A DNA stretch of 64,000 bases from Sanghuangporus weigelae (taxonomy: Eukaryota; Basidiomycota; Agaricomycetes; Hymenochaetales; Hymenochaetaceae): NCBI GenBank assembly GCA_033182465.1, contig CP137319.1:3720001-3784000 (forward strand), given 5' to 3'. Under the pieces are notes generated by a model that did not search any database, was not told the origin of the DNA, and saw only the letters and a program-made list of their open reading frames with translations. Position numbers and translations under genes: made by a program. This document shows positions 22,499-34,194 of this stretch, piece after piece; within the stretch, counting starts at the first letter, position 1, and each line of letters starts with the position of its first letter.

Positions 22499-25400
22499 TT
22501 GCTCACCGCTGTTAAACGCAACTGTCAGCCGCGTCGCTACTTTATGCCCGTTCACACAAGACACCAGAGAGAGTCAGAAAATATTCCTCTGCCTGCTATC
22601 GATCTAGACCCCTGGTTGTCCAATACAAACCGTTTACCACCAGCAGAAATTCGCTCGGTGGCACCTGTGGCACAAAGCCAATCTTCCTTAAGCTCTCTCA
22701 CTACGCTGTCGACAACTATGTCTCACCATCCTTCAAGACAACAAACTGCTTCTCCTCCGCCTGTCGATGCTACTCCTGTGCAAGCACATATTTCGCCTAT
22801 CCCTAGCCACTCGTCTCTTAACAACATGCCCAGTCATCCTTCGCCGAACCAGACTCGTCCTCAGAACAGAACTACTTCGATGCGTTCTCCAGAATTGAAC
22901 ACAGACGCTCTCTTCCAACGCTTGAATCACGAGCTTTCCTTAGTACCCATTCCTAAAGCACAAGCAACCGAAACGAAAGTCAAGCAACCATGGGAATATC
23001 GCGTTAAGGAATTCTCCGAGTCGAACCATCTCAAACCGGATGGTTCCAATTTCATTTCGTGGAGGAAAGTTCAGCTTGTTATCCTTCGTACGCATAAGTG
23101 GATCGGTCATGCTGAGGGCACCGAAATTGCCCCTCAAGACTCTTCCAGTAAGGCATATGACATCTGGCAAACGGTAGATAACCTTACTACATCCCAAATC
23201 GCAATGAACATGGACTTCGATTTGTATGGCGAGCTCGCCGACGACCTTGATTCTGCGGCCGAAATCTGGAGAGCTCTTAATACTCGATTCTCTAAGAAAA
23301 CTTCGGCTGCCCGTGCCACGGCGAAACTCAATCTGGATCGTAAGAAGATTCAGCCAGGCGAACACATGAAAGATCACATCACAAACCTACGTAACTTGAA
23401 GGCTCAATATCTTAACTGTGGAGGCAAATTAGATGACGATGATTGGCACACCACTATCGTAAACTCCCTTGAAGATCATGAACAATGGAAAACACTTGCC
23501 GTCTTCGGTGATTCTCTCCCCCAATCTGATCAATTCATCGCCTTCCTCGAAAATCAGGACGCACGGGGCTTTGCCAAACCCCATAAGACTGAAGCCGCCC
23601 TCCAGTCTAGACAACAGACCCCACGTCAACGTTTCCGTGGACGTAGCTCCCTTGTCTGTACCAACTGTAACCGAGTCGGTCATTCCATTCAGGACTGCTG
23701 GGCGCCAGGGGGGGGAAGTGTCCATAGACGCCCGCAAAACTATCGCGTCCCTCCTGACTTGGCCAATCGCGAACATACTAATCGCGAACATGCAAACCTG
23801 TCAGCGCAAATAGCGGCCCTAGAGAGACAACGTGCGAACCTTTCCATAGTCAATCCGCCTTCGAACCAGTACGAGTCTGCCAGAGTTGCAAGTACAATTC
23901 AACACCGCATAGGTGACGCTGCTATGATAGCCAACGAAGTTGGTCTATCGCGCGAATCTTGGGTGTTCGACTCGGGGGCTACGTCTCATATGTCAAATGA
24001 GAAGACCAACTTTGTGACCTTTGAGGAGATACAGCCCATACCAATCTCCACAGCTCACGATAACGCACAACTCTTGTGGGGGGTTGGTCGAGGCACAATC
24101 CTAGGAACGTTTCATTATGATGGAGAAACGACTGTTCTCCCGATCAAAGACGTATTATACGTACCAAACGTATCCATAAACCTCTTATCTCTCTTGCAGT
24201 TACATCGGAAAGGAGTCAGAATCTTCTCGGATGATGAAGGCATCCATTTCACAATCAAAGGTGTAGCATATGCAAAAGCGGCAGTCCAGAAAAATCAATG
24301 GATAATGGACATGGGAGTCAAAATGGAACACGCGCACCTCTTGTCAACTGAGAGCGATACAAACCAACCCCTCCATGTGTGGCACCAGAGACTGGGACAT
24401 GTCGACCAGAAGAGGATCGAGGAGATCGCTCGAGAAAACCTTGTAGACGGAATCAAGGTCATCGATTCCCAGGCGAGTGATCAGTGTGAGGCGTGCGTGG
24501 TTTCCAAGATGCCGGCAACCCAGGCCAATACCAGAGAACTCCGTGCGTCAAAACCCGGCGACATTATCCATTCCGATCTCGAATTTATGGGTCACAAATC
24601 GTTCTCGGGGGCAACCATCAGCCTCAAGTTCATTGACGAATACTCCAACTACGTATGGTGCCACGCAATTCCTGACAAAAGTGGCGAAACAGTACTATCG
24701 CACTGGAGAGACCTGTTTTCGTCTCTCAGAACCCAGTACTCCGTAACGATCAGAGCACTTCATTCTGACAATGGAACTGAATTCGTCAACACGCGTATGG
24801 ACGAATTCAATCGGTTGAACGGCATTGTACATCACCTTACAGTTCCATATCGGCATGAAATGAATGGAAGGGCTGAGAGGATGAATAGGACAGGTTCAAA
24901 TGCGGTGCGCGCGATGCTAGAGTTTGCAGATCTGACTCCAGTTTATTGGGCTGAAGCATACGACACTTTCGCCTACGTTCACAACAGGAGTGGGAGATCA
25001 CATAAGGGCAACGCCACCCCATACGAAGTGTTGAACGGAAGGACACCGACTGTCGATCATATTAGAATTTTCGGCTCACCGAGCTATGTCCGCGTGGTGC
25101 CTGAGAAACGGAAGAAGCTCGACCCGAAGGCAATAAAGAAGATATTAGTGGGATACCGAGATAATGTGGCGTACCGACTGATCGACCCGAGCACGAGAGC
25201 AATTACATACTCTCGTGACGTCATATTTGATGAGTTCAAATCATTCCGGGTCCGTGATCTGCAGTCTCCCCCAAAAACGGAAACCGTGTCGGACGCAGCA
25301 TCAGCTTCCGTTCCGCCACCTCGGAGATCCCTTCGCCCTCACGTTCAAACAAACCATGGAAGAGCTAGCGCAGAACAAGAGAAGTCCTTATCCTACCTTG

Positions 25401-27028
25401 ATAAACGACCAACCGCAAGTGAACGTGTCTTCACGACAACATATTTCGGTAAAGTTCTCGTGCCCAAGACTGCGGCTGAAGCAATAACATCACCCGAAGC
25501 AGCTGAGTGGCATGCGGCCATGTCATACGAACTTTCGAAGCTCAACGAAATGGACGTTTGGGACGTGATAGAGAAACCATATGACACACATGTCATTAAA
25601 GGGATGTGGGTCTTCGCCGTAAAGGAACAAGCGGACGCAACCTTAGAATTTTGGGCTCGCTGGGTAGCTCGTGGAGATTCTCAAGTTCCCGGTCTAGAAT
25701 TCGGAGAGACTTTTGCGGCCTCGGGCGACTTCATCTCTGCGCGGCTAGTGTGTGCTCTAAGCTGTGAATTGGATAATCAACTGGTAACTCTTGACATCAG
25801 TTCCGCCTACCTTCACAGCCCACTTTCAGAACAGAACCTCGTAGTGGAATACCCCTCAGGTTTCTCCATTCCTGGTTTTTCACATCCTTGCTGCCGTCTT
25901 AAACGAGCTCTCTATGGTCTTCGTCAAGGTGCTAGAGCTTGGTCAGACCATTTTTCTTCGAAACTTACTGAACTGGGGTTCCACAAATGCATTTCCGCTC
26001 CAACCGTCTTTGTACGCTCAGACAGCGAGGGGGGGAGGACGATAATTTCGACTCACGTGGACGACTGTACTGCGACCACGAGATCGAACACACTGTCTGA
26101 CTCGGCACAACAACTGCGAAACGACATAAGCCAATACTTTGGTTTTAAGGAGAAGAATCCGAATCTTGGCGCAAACATGCTGGGAATCACCCTCAAATAT
26201 AACGAGAAAGATGGAACGGTCAAATTGTCCCTCGCTCAGAAAATTGATCGCGCAGTCGAGAGGTATGGAATGAAAAACGCATATACGGCACGAACTCCGA
26301 TGGCTCAGGACACTCTGAATATCTTCGCAAACGACCAACTACCCACAGAAGCTAAGCCTCCATGGCCTTACTCACAACTCGTAGGTGAATTGCTATGGTT
26401 CGCAACAGTTCTCCGAGTGGATATAGCTTTCTCGGTGAATGTTTTAGCTCGCTATCTTCAAAAGCCGACACGAACTCACTGGGAAGCTGCTCTCCGAGTC
26501 TTGAGGTACCTGGCCAGAACTAAGGACTTGGGAATCATGTATCGAAGAGACGGCGACTTGAAACTCACTGCATTCTCAGACTCTGACTGGGCTGGAGATG
26601 CCACTGACAGGAAGTCGGTCTCTGGTTATGTCTTCATGTATGCAGGTGGCCCTATTGCCTGGAAATCGAGGAAGCAGAGTGTAGTTGCAAAATCGACTGC
26701 CGAAGCAGAATATATATCAGTATCGTCTTGTGCCACAGAAGCGGTGTGGTTTCGTCACCTTCTCGAGGAACTCGGTTTGGGTCTGGGAAAATCTTCACTC
26801 GACATTCATGTCGACAACCAAGCCGCCATCTTAATGACGAAAAATCCCGTCTATCTCTCGAAAACCAAGCACATAGATATACCTGCCCATCACATTCGTG
26901 ACGAGGTGTCGAAGTGTCGAATTCGTCTTATACACGTCGATGGCGGCCATAATCCAGCAGACATCCTTACCAAGCCTCTAGGTGCGGTGGCACACGAACG
27001 CTGCATTTCTTTTCTCGGGATGGAATGA
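22499..27028 (+). CDS. Copia-type Gag-Pol polyprotein
   Basis: A single long frame, as usual for this superfamily. Parts in order: Gag-like region; a CCHC zinc knuckle near residue 390; an aspartic protease signature (DSGATSH) near residue 490; an integrase zinc-binding region and catalytic core near residues 620-830; reverse transcriptase near 1030-1280; RNase H near 1360-1500. The product would serve reverse transcription and integration of the element. It is read here as part of a young element, not as a host gene. Confidence 0.95.
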   Translation: MLTAVKRNCQPRRYFMPVHTRHQRESENIPLPAIDLDPWLSNTNRLPPAEIRSVAPVAQSQSSLSSLTTLSTTMSHHPSRQQTASPPPVDATPVQAHISPIPSHSSLNNMPSHPSPNQTRPQNRTTSMRSPELNTDALFQRLNHELSLVPIPKAQATETKVKQPWEYRVKEFSESNHLKPDGSNFISWRKVQLVILRTHKWIGHAEGTEIAPQDSSSKAYDIWQTVDNLTTSQIAMNMDFDLYGELADDLDSAAEIWRALNTRFSKKTSAARATAKLNLDRKKIQPGEHMKDHITNLRNLKAQYLNCGGKLDDDDWHTTIVNSLEDHEQWKTLAVFGDSLPQSDQFIAFLENQDARGFAKPHKTEAALQSRQQTPRQRFRGRSSLVCTNCNRVGHSIQDCWAPGGGSVHRRPQNYRVPPDLANREHTNREHANLSAQIAALERQRANLSIVNPPSNQYESARVASTIQHRIGDAAMIANEVGLSRESWVFDSGATSHMSNEKTNFVTFEEIQPIPISTAHDNAQLLWGVGRGTILGTFHYDGETTVLPIKDVLYVPNVSINLLSLLQLHRKGVRIFSDDEGIHFTIKGVAYAKAAVQKNQWIMDMGVKMEHAHLLSTESDTNQPLHVWHQRLGHVDQKRIEEIARENLVDGIKVIDSQASDQCEACVVSKMPATQANTRELRASKPGDIIHSDLEFMGHKSFSGATISLKFIDEYSNYVWCHAIPDKSGETVLSHWRDLFSSLRTQYSVTIRALHSDNGTEFVNTRMDEFNRLNGIVHHLTVPYRHEMNGRAERMNRTGSNAVRAMLEFADLTPVYWAEAYDTFAYVHNRSGRSHKGNATPYEVLNGRTPTVDHIRIFGSPSYVRVVPEKRKKLDPKAIKKILVGYRDNVAYRLIDPSTRAITYSRDVIFDEFKSFRVRDLQSPPKTETVSDAASASVPPPRRSLRPHVQTNHGRASAEQEKSLSYLDKRPTASERVFTTTYFGKVLVPKTAAEAITSPEAAEWHAAMSYELSKLNEMDVWDVIEKPYDTHVIKGMWVFAVKEQADATLEFWARWVARGDSQVPGLEFGETFAASGDFISARLVCALSCELDNQLVTLDISSAYLHSPLSEQNLVVEYPSGFSIPGFSHPCCRLKRALYGLRQGARAWSDHFSSKLTELGFHKCISAPTVFVRSDSEGGRTIISTHVDDCTATTRSNTLSDSAQQLRNDISQYFGFKEKNPNLGANMLGITLKYNEKDGTVKLSLAQKIDRAVERYGMKNAYTARTPMAQDTLNIFANDQLPTEAKPPWPYSQLVGELLWFATVLRVDIAFSVNVLARYLQKPTRTHWEAALRVLRYLARTKDLGIMYRRDGDLKLTAFSDSDWAGDATDRKSVSGYVFMYAGGPIAWKSRKQSVVAKSTAEAEYISVSSCATEAVWFRHLLEELGLGLGKSSLDIHVDNQAAILMTKNPVYLSKTKHIDIPAHHIRDEVSKCRIRLIHVDGGHNPADILTKPLGAVAHERCISFLGME

Positions 27029-27092
27029 CTTTGTTTTATTTTGGAACAACGAGACTTTACCAAACTACATGGATTGCCACGACGAGGGGGGG

Positions 27093-27337
27093 TGTTGAGA
27101 ATTGGTCGTCGTGACTGTTTTTATTTTCATTCAGACTATTTCCTTTTCCGTAAACATTTATAAACTACCAGCCGCTCGTGTATCACCTCAGTCTTCTACT
27201 ATATTCATCAGACTGAGGTGAGGGTTTCTTATATTGATTCCACATATCTACGTCCTTACATTCCTTTGTAGTACAATTTCATTAGGTACAGGAATGAGTC
27301 TTCTACTATATTCATCAGACTGAGTACAATTTCATTA
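27093..27337 (+). repeat. Right LTR of the copia element
   Basis: 245 bp and, by eye, identical to the left LTR. It is followed at once by the 5-bp target duplication TGAAC and then by the resumed F-box gene B. Confidence 0.95.
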
Positions 27338-28034
27338 TGAACGTATATGACGGGCTTTATATTCGGCATAGATTTCAGTTTCTCGGTGACGTTATACCTG
27401 TTTTGTTCGGCGTACACAACCATCGTGAGGTTGTCTTTCGGGTCGGGCAACGTCTGTTCTATTCCAGGAGAATGAGGGATGATGAGGATGCGAACGGTCT
27501 AGATGACTTTCTCATGCATAGCTTGGGTCTTTTCGGTGTTCTTCCACTTACGTACGATCAATATGTGAACCAGCCGTCCGCAATCCTGCCAAGTCTGAGG
27601 AATCCCATCATTATAACAAACATATCTTGGTATTTTGGTCCCATATGTAATGATTGGAGAGTTGATATGGCGCATGGAGCACATCGAGTTATTCAGCATT
27701 TGAAGCTGAAAGGAATCGATGCATCATCGATGGAAAGTTGGTCCGATGAGGAATGGGGTTACTACGCGCCTTTCATGTAGGTCTAGTTGATCGATGTACA
27801 GTATAGAAACTTTATTATTTATTGGACTTGGTCAGAGCATTCACTGCGATATAGATATACAGTATGTACTACAATCGGGTGACAGAATGTACGAAATTAT
27901 CAAGCCTTTTGCATAGTTGTCATATGAGAATTATACAGTCAAATAGCTTAGAAATCACAACCTGGATCGATGAAACGACTTGCGGACCCTCCAAATGTCT
28001 TTTCATGACTTGAACGGTAATCGATAATCCAGAG

Positions 28035-28930
28035 TCACATACCGTATGTGACTGCTATCTGTCTGGAAACTAAAGAGCAATGTTGCAAGACGTTTGAGAT
28101 GACCGGATCCTCATCACTAACGCCAAAGATGTGAAATATATGTATATGTAAGGACAGGATGAACCTATTTTTCGTTGTTATGGACTTGCAAGACTCCTGT
28201 ATCAAGAGATCAGAACTAGACACAAGAGCGAAGACAACTGTCGACATAGGATTGGAAGGGGCAAAATGCGTCTGGTATAGAGAAGAGGAAACAGAAGGCA
28301 GCTCAAATCTCGCGTTGGCGAGGTAATGGATATGTGTGGCCCCCATCACGAGCAGCGAAATAGAGAGGGTTTCCTCGAATGAATGTTATGTGAGAGGCAT
28401 TGGGAAGACGCGCCAATTGCCTGAATGATGCACAGTCAGGCGATTGGGAAAGACCGAGAATGAGTATATACGGCCAACTTGAAGGCATGCATCAGCTTGG
28501 TTAAAGAAATACGGGATGATCGTACGCACGTTGCTCCCACTGGGATGGCTCATCTAGTGTCATCATTGCAACAGTTCGGCCTCACAGTCCTTCACTCGCT
28601 ACCATTCGAATTCGCTGGTACAACGCGATCTCAGGAAACAGCTCGCTCTCTTCTTTGTTCAAACCCAATCAGGCACCATCGTACATGGACGAGCTTTAGC
28701 CGAGTCACGCGAAGTCCTGGGCATATATCTGTCTTGCAAACAGATAGGGATTTGTTTGGAGTCTTGTAGCCCCGGCTAACCAGAATAGCGTGTCTTATCC
28801 ACGACTGGATGTCCTTTGCGTCGACTTCCTCAATGTTCCGAAGATTAGCCGGCACAGGAAAGAATGGGTTCTGCACGTCGCGATGGAAGACATACAACCA
28901 GAGGTGCTCGTTGCTCGATATCTCACTCAA
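28035..28930 (-). pseudogene. Decayed F-box family copy C
   Basis: Minus-strand remnant of the array's first half. It shows the helical block (NEHLWLYVFHRDVQNP, ANLRNIEEV, LRVTRLKLVHVRWCLIG), then NASHITFIRGNPLYFAARDG, then a piece with ESCKSITTKNRFILSL. Frames change between pieces and the C-terminal block is missing. The F-box exon is not recognisable. It is about 94-95% identical by eye to the matching part of relic F (43240-44178), so C and F come from one duplication of an already damaged gene. Confidence 0.8.
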
Positions 28931-28999
28931 TAAGTGCTGTGTCTGATGAGAAAGAATTGACTAGTAACATTCAAACAATCGATGTCGCGACGCGAAGAA

Positions 29000-29030
29000 G
29001 GACACGAGTCACATGACTCGACTCGAAACG
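29000..29030 (-). promoter_or_regulatory. Conserved palindromic motif near relic C
   Basis: CACGAGTCACATGACTCGAC, the same motif that abuts gene A at 18781. It lies about 75 nt upstream of the remaining coding part of C. Confidence 0.35.
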
Positions 29031-29039
29031 TTACAGCAC

Positions 29040-31290
29040 TGGCAGTAATCCGATCAACAGCCATCAGTTACAATTGTCCGCAAGAACTATCTTATCAATT
29101 TTCGACGTGCTCGCTGACGCGCAGGCGGTTTCGACAGGCAACGTTGCTTTTCAGTAAAAATGTCCTCAATTTTCTTGTACGTGTTCACTAGTGCTCGTCG
29201 TCATGTAGATTGAGTTTTCTCTCATTCATTTCTTGTTCATGTCACTTCAACCGAACAGGTCGCAAAGGTCGTCCGCGCCGCAAATAAGCACCGGTTACCC
29301 ATGGAACACCTCGCTGGAGGCACAAGCCCTGAAGGAACGCACGCTAACACGGATTTCCGTTTCGATTTGGAAGGAAGCAGGAGCTGGAGAAGAATCTGCA
29401 TTGACCTTCTCAGATGAATAAGTTATTTTGTTTTGAAGGGCGAGTGACTGTTACTTTGTTAACACACATTCGACTTGATGGAGGAAGGTGCGAACATGGG
29501 ATATGGAGCTAGTACTGTGTGGAACGAATTGGATGGTCTGTTGAAAAGCCAAGGTGCGTGGCTGTCGAGGCAATCCCAATATGTCATTGACCCAGTGTAT
29601 CAGGATTTCATCTACATTCTCATATGCGTGGCTGAGCAGGTATGTATCTCGGCTCTTTTTGGCCCTAGCGTTTTCCGAGATGATGACTGTCATCGTCTCA
29701 TTGATTGGACAAAGTTTTCTGAAAGTACTTTGACCAGCTGGTGCACGTCATTGCACATATATCAAGATCGTTCGCTTTGGGAATGCTGGAGGCAAATGTG
29801 CTACCAACATTGCTAGACAAGCACATACAATAATTTCGGATTGTTCCAATTGTCAATAGGCAGCTGTCCTCTGTAATGAAATGCTTACCAAAGCCCCGAC
29901 TACGCGCACGAAAGCGTACTGGTTCCGTCTTGACAAAACTTTCATGGGAGTGGAAAACATCTGGTCTCGTCATGGAAGGTAGAGTCGTTAACTTCATACT
30001 GTACATACGTATTTATCTCTAAGCCATTCATCTGTTCCAGAAAGCATCCAGGTGGATGTTCGCCTTGCTGTATCTGATCTTTTCTAATACAGCAAGTGCC
30101 TCAAAGTCGGCCATAAAAAGAGAATCACAACTCAGTTATTCGAGGGTCAAGTTTCGGATTCGAGTGCTCTCCTCCGACTAACACCTTACCAGAATGTGCG
30201 GAGCTCTTGGATAACTTAACCATGAGTGCCCTTAAAGGCGGTGTCTATAAAATGGGTGGATGTGGGCATCGTTGTTCTTTAACGATACCAAGGATGGGGA
30301 GGGGTGGGACACGATTGGCGGCGTCACGTCCAGTCGAAAGTATCTGAGAACTATGCCGACGCACCACATTACTAAGGGCGAGGACGTCGAGCGCCTCCAG
30401 ATGGACAGAAAGAACCTATTGTTTCGGCTGTTAAAGATGTCTCCCTGTTGTAAAGGTTACATTGCGGATATTCGGTAGTCATTGTCTATTATTCTCTTCA
30501 CCGGTATACCTCTGAAGCCGCCGTCGCTTTAGAACCTCAGTATCTAGACTATCACTATCAGACCTGGTGCTTTCAAGAAGCAGGCCCTCGACCTCCTGGT
30601 CTTGTATCACCTTTGGGAGGACACATCGGGGATGGTGAGCTTCCGCTTTACTCTCCGTCAGACAAATGGAATGATGAGTTGCTCAGGAAACTTTACCTAT
30701 TTCATCCTGTATCGCAACGGCGCGGGAATCAAATTGTCGAAAATATAACAGATACGATTGTGCACAAAGGAATATTGGCTTAGATCGGGATGGAACTTGT
30801 GCGAGAACTGCTTGTTGTGCTCTTGTTCGAGTACTAAGTAGCTGACAATCGAAACGAAGACACCGGCAAACATGCAGTAGGCCATAAGAAGAAGGGTCAC
30901 CTTGTGGAGAAGCTGGGCGAAGACCATGGTTGAAGACAAACAAAGCGACGCTTGACCCACCTAGCTTGTTTGATCCAGAAAAGGCGAGATTTGATTCCGT
31001 CTGCACTAGTCTGGTGCGAAACTGACCTTGTAATCTACAGCTTTATCTAGATCTCAAAGCAAATCTGTAATAACCAGTCGGACAAGTGGAGCGTGTATAT
31101 GGCTTATAACAGACAATAATGGTTTGGTTTGAAATGATACATCAGGACCTATAGAAGTGCCGATATACTGTCCGTCATGCATCAAATGGTTTGTGCTGGA
31201 ATAGCTTGATTGTTGCGCCTCGTGAGAATCTATCTCGATCTCGGGGACTTCGGAGAAAACACCGAGGCATAATTGCAAGCTTTTCAAGCT
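29040..31290. repeat. Segmental repeat X, copy X3
   Basis: Aligns with 44715-46990 (X4) along its whole length and more weakly with 14250-15900 (X1). From 29473 to 30751 I found no difference from 45131-46409 (constant offset 15658), while the flanks differ by substitutions and small indels. It holds candidate coding pieces on both strands: plus, LMEEGANMGYGASTVWNELD near 29476 and a 72-codon frame at 30260; minus, a hydrophobic stretch near 30880-30820 (LLLMAYCMFAGVFVSIVSYL) followed by LEQEHNKQF. No complete gene could be built from either strand. Confidence 0.7.
30260..30478 (+). CDS. Uncertain 72-codon frame behind a TATA-like box, within X3
   Basis: The frame begins MWASLFFNDTKDGEGW and ends KGYIADIR. 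A TATA-like CTATAAAA lies at 30244-30251, close before the ATG. An identical copy lies at 45918-46136. It is absent from the older copy X1. No domain is recognised; it may be an exon, a small gene or chance. Confidence 0.2.
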   Translation: MWASLFFNDTKDGEGWDTIGGVTSSRKYLRTMPTHHITKGEDVERLQMDRKNLLFRLLKMSPCCKGYIADIR

Positions 31291-31324
31291 TATGCACATA
31301 CACGCGTACGTTTGATATCGGGCA

Positions 31325-31400
31325 TGCGACCTAGGGCTTCGACCGTATCCATATACGGGCGTATATATGGACCACCAGGCCGTGATACGGATACGGCGGT
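31325..31400. mobile_element. Possible hAT-like terminal fragment
   Basis: CTAGGGCTTCGACCGTATCC and a following ATACGGGCGTATATATGG resemble the terminal and subterminal motifs of the hAT-type element at 44180 (TAGGGTTCCGC, GGGCGTATA). It replaces sequence that differs at the same place in X4. There is no second end, so this is a suggestion only. Confidence 0.25.
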
Positions 31401-31842
31401 CACAGGGCAGAAGCAAATTGTAGAATAGAAACGAAATGAGTTAGACATGCTCATTTCTGGTTATCTGGAACTTACATATTGCAAATACCTTTCAAGCTGT
31501 TCACCCTGTCGGGAAGGACGCGGCGGACAAGATCAGATCAGCGGACGACCGTGATAAAAAAGGAGTTGCGTGGGAACAATACTAGTATTCTCTTCCTCAT
31601 TTTGGTAGCCCGGGAATATAAACTTCAAGTATCAAGTAAGTGATCTACGAAATCACCAAAATAGTGTGAAATAAACTCAATTCTGTGCTACCGGGAGGCA
31701 CGTCCCCTAACTTCCCATATACGACGTAAATCTCAAATTTCAGACCTTTGTACACGGATTATACGCATACCCTAAGCATACCTTACCGCTTCTCTGCCTC
31801 TACATCGCTCACTAGCCTGTACTTTCAGAAAAGATCTACAGA

Positions 31843-34191
31843 ATGTTACCTCACGAGCTTCCTTTGGACGTGTTCTTCATGATTTTGACGCTATTCGGAG
31901 ATTGCGACATTTATAATTATCTGAAGGCGAGTCCCACGAAACCACTTTATTTAGACGTAGATTTATTGCACCTTCCAGGCGGTAAATTTGCTGTGCATCA
32001 AACATGCGATATCATCTCTGTCGGGAGACAAGCAGGACTGGGAGTACCTGTACAACACGATCATCAGGAATCGTTCTTTCCCTGTGCCGTCAAACTTGCG
32101 ATGCACCGATGACGTAGAAGCGCAAGACATTGCATCCTGGTTCATTCACTCTGTCGTTTTACAAAAAAAGTATAGAACCCAAAACACGAAGCTATATGTT
32201 CGCAAGATCGATATTAAGTCCGACCTTCGAGTAACGTGGTTGAAGGTGTTCCTCGGGAGGTGGTGCCTGATTGCAGCTGCGAACGATAAAGAAAGCGAGT
32301 TATCTCTTTGGGAAATCGCGCCAGACCACCAGATCCGGCTCGCATCAAGAAAGTACTTGAATGCGCCAGTGTTGGATGGGGAGGTCGACTACTGCGACAA
32401 TGAAGCTAGATGTGCTATCACAGTAGGAGCAACGTATACATATTCCTGACCTCATTATCGAGCCAGGCTGATAAACAACTTACAGCAAACCGTATATACT
32501 CGTCCTGGAGCTTTCACAGACATCTCGCCATGTGTCATTACAGCAACTTGCACATATACCTGATGCCTCGTACGTGACGTACTTTCGTAGGGATCTGATT
32601 GGGTTTGCATGTCGAGATGGAGATGACACATACCCGTATATTGCGGATTGGAGAACAGGAGAAAGATGTTGCCTACGATTTCCGCACACCAATCCGCATC
32701 TGAACTGCCCTCTTCCTATTGTAAGTGTTTATTTTTATCTAAGTTTGACCGAGTCGATTGTGGAGTGATTATACCTGCGATAGGAACCCTGCAAAGCGAT
32801 CACTGTTAAAGATGGATTCATTTTCGCCTTGCATATAAACACCGTGGAGATCTTTGGTGTTCCTGATGGTATTCTGGACACAAGTCTTGGTGATAGTATG
32901 AAACTTCTTCACCATATTTCGACGCTTCCGCTCAGCAGATCAGCCGCTTGTGGCAGCTTTCTGGGCTTCGCTCAGTGCCAGACTGATTGGTCAATGTCAA
33001 TGATTCGGCTCGTATACCAAGACGTCGAGTCGAAACTTCGACGAGCAACGATACTATATAACTGCAAGTCCCGATCTCCGAGATTGTTCTCAATCCATGA
33101 GAGAATAATGAGACAAGCGCCCGACGATAGAATACTTCATTTTTGGCGAATAGGATCTGCAGGCCAGACAATCGTTGGCTTGATTTCATCATTCGACTTC
33201 TGGCAGAAGCCTACTGCCATTTTTGCCCCTGTTAGCATTACGAATCAAGACGGTGAAGTAACGGAACCTGATGCCGATGACGTTAAGGTTTCCGACGAAG
33301 CTTTTCCGCTACCCGAGCTTACCTCTTCCATGGACTTTGATGATGGACATGGTCTCCTGTTGACAGGAAGTACAACGGGAAACGTGTCATTGGCATCAGT
33401 CCTGGAAGAGTCCATACTAACGACGGACGGCATAAGTAGATTGAGCAGCAGTCTTCCGTGTGGGATTAGTCGGGGGAAGCTCCATGACGTTAGTGGAATC
33501 CTTTTCCTGCCTGTGCTTCTGTTCACGAATGAATTCCTAGACTCCGATTTCACTGGATCTTCCTTTGTTTTATAATGTTAGAAAGGAATATACCAGTCGC
33601 GACGAATTACCCCAGGAAATACTCCTACGAGTTGGCTCTCAATGGTCAGATTCCCGGATAAATTTCATGTCGATCGAAGATTGGTCAAATGACTGGTCTA
33701 GATTCAAGCATATCTGGTGTTGGATTCTACCACTTTCACGATGGGGTCCATTGGATCGGGACTTCCTGTCTGTCATATTGCGATCCCGTCTTCATACGGT
33801 CGGCGAAATAATTCCCGTGTTATACCGTGTCTCCAATCATGATGAAGTTGTCTTCCGAATTGGTCAGCGGTTGTATTATTCAAACCAGGAACCCAAGAAC
33901 GAGGAAGGCCAAGTAATCGATGTATCTGCAACTGACGAATATGGATTACTCGGTGTTCTGCCTCTTTCTTACGATAACTTCGTAAACAATCCGCAATCGA
34001 TTCTACCTTCTCTTCAGAACTATCATATACAGACGAACTTGCGCACATGGGATATTGCGACAGGAAAAAGTCACCGATCAACTGTTGCATACTGGAGCTA
34101 CGAATCATCCGAGCGGTCCGAGACTGAGGCGAGGCTAAAGGAGTATTCTGTAGAGGGATGGTGGGTTGATGGTGGAGACGCTTGGAGTTGA
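31843..34191 (+). CDS. F-box protein D (array member, intact, 709 aa)
   Basis: Five exons: 31843-31926, 31979-32433, 32486-32720, 32784-33488, 33541-34191, giving 709 residues. Exon 1 is a minimal F-box (MLPHELPLDVFFMILTLFG) ending in NYLK. Exon 2 is the helical block (LKVFLGRWCLIAAANDKESE). Exons 3-4 form a beta-rich region with GDDTYPYIADWRTG and SMDFDDGHG. Exon 5 is the C-terminal block with LPLFYNVRKEY and SRWGPLDRDF. Intron 1 starts with GC instead of GT; splicing is needed to keep frame, and paralogs splice at the same place. The closest relative in the window is G. It probably acts as an SCF adaptor whose C-terminal region binds a substrate; the partner is unknown. Confidence 0.88.
31927..31978 (+). 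other. GC-AG intron 1 of F-box gene D
   Basis: 52 nt, AAG|GCGAGT donor and CCAG acceptor. The aligned donor in J (59062) is GTAAGT, so the GC donor is a change inside the family that D and G share. Retention would break the frame in D. Confidence 0.75.
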
Positions 34192-34194
34192 GGA

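Larger units (their letters stand above)
22243..27337 (+). mobile_element. Ty1/copia LTR retrotransposon, whole-looking and young
   Basis: A 5,095-bp element with two 245-bp LTRs (22243-22487 and 27093-27337) that are identical by eye, and a 5-bp target duplication TGAAC at 22238-22242 and 27338-27342. A likely primer-binding region follows the left LTR (from 22488), and a G-rich polypurine tract precedes the right LTR (27083-27092). Domain order protease, integrase, reverse transcriptase, RNase H marks the copia superfamily. The central frame appears unbroken, so the element looks whole and its age is very low. It lies inside F-box gene B. Confidence 0.97.
20344..27780 (+). pseudogene. F-box gene B, split by a Ty1/copia element
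   Basis: A host F-box gene of the array, interrupted in its last exon. Exon 1 starts at 20344 with an F-box-like IPWDVHSLIWLML. Then come the helical block (LKLVLGKWCLIAASNE), the beta-rich region (DGDDTYPYLANVKTG, CVDFDDGNG) and the start of the C-terminal block (SRWGPLDEDF near 22200). The element occupies 22243-27337. The rest of the gene resumes at 27343 with RHRFQFLGDVIPV and ends ESWSDEEWGYYAP at 27780. Both host flanks stay open right up to the element, and apart from the insertion the gene looks healthy. Its loss is therefore very recent, unless the strain's other nucleus carries an empty site. Confidence 0.85.

Noticed and set aside
22733-26338. Open frames antisense to or out of frame with the copia polyprotein
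   Set aside because: They lie wholly inside the element's coding region with no domain of their own.
29451-29693. Minus-strand frame with HAYENVDEILIHWVND in repeat X3
   Set aside because: Its counterpart in X1 lies in a different frame, while the plus-strand piece keeps its frame between copies. I do not call it a gene.
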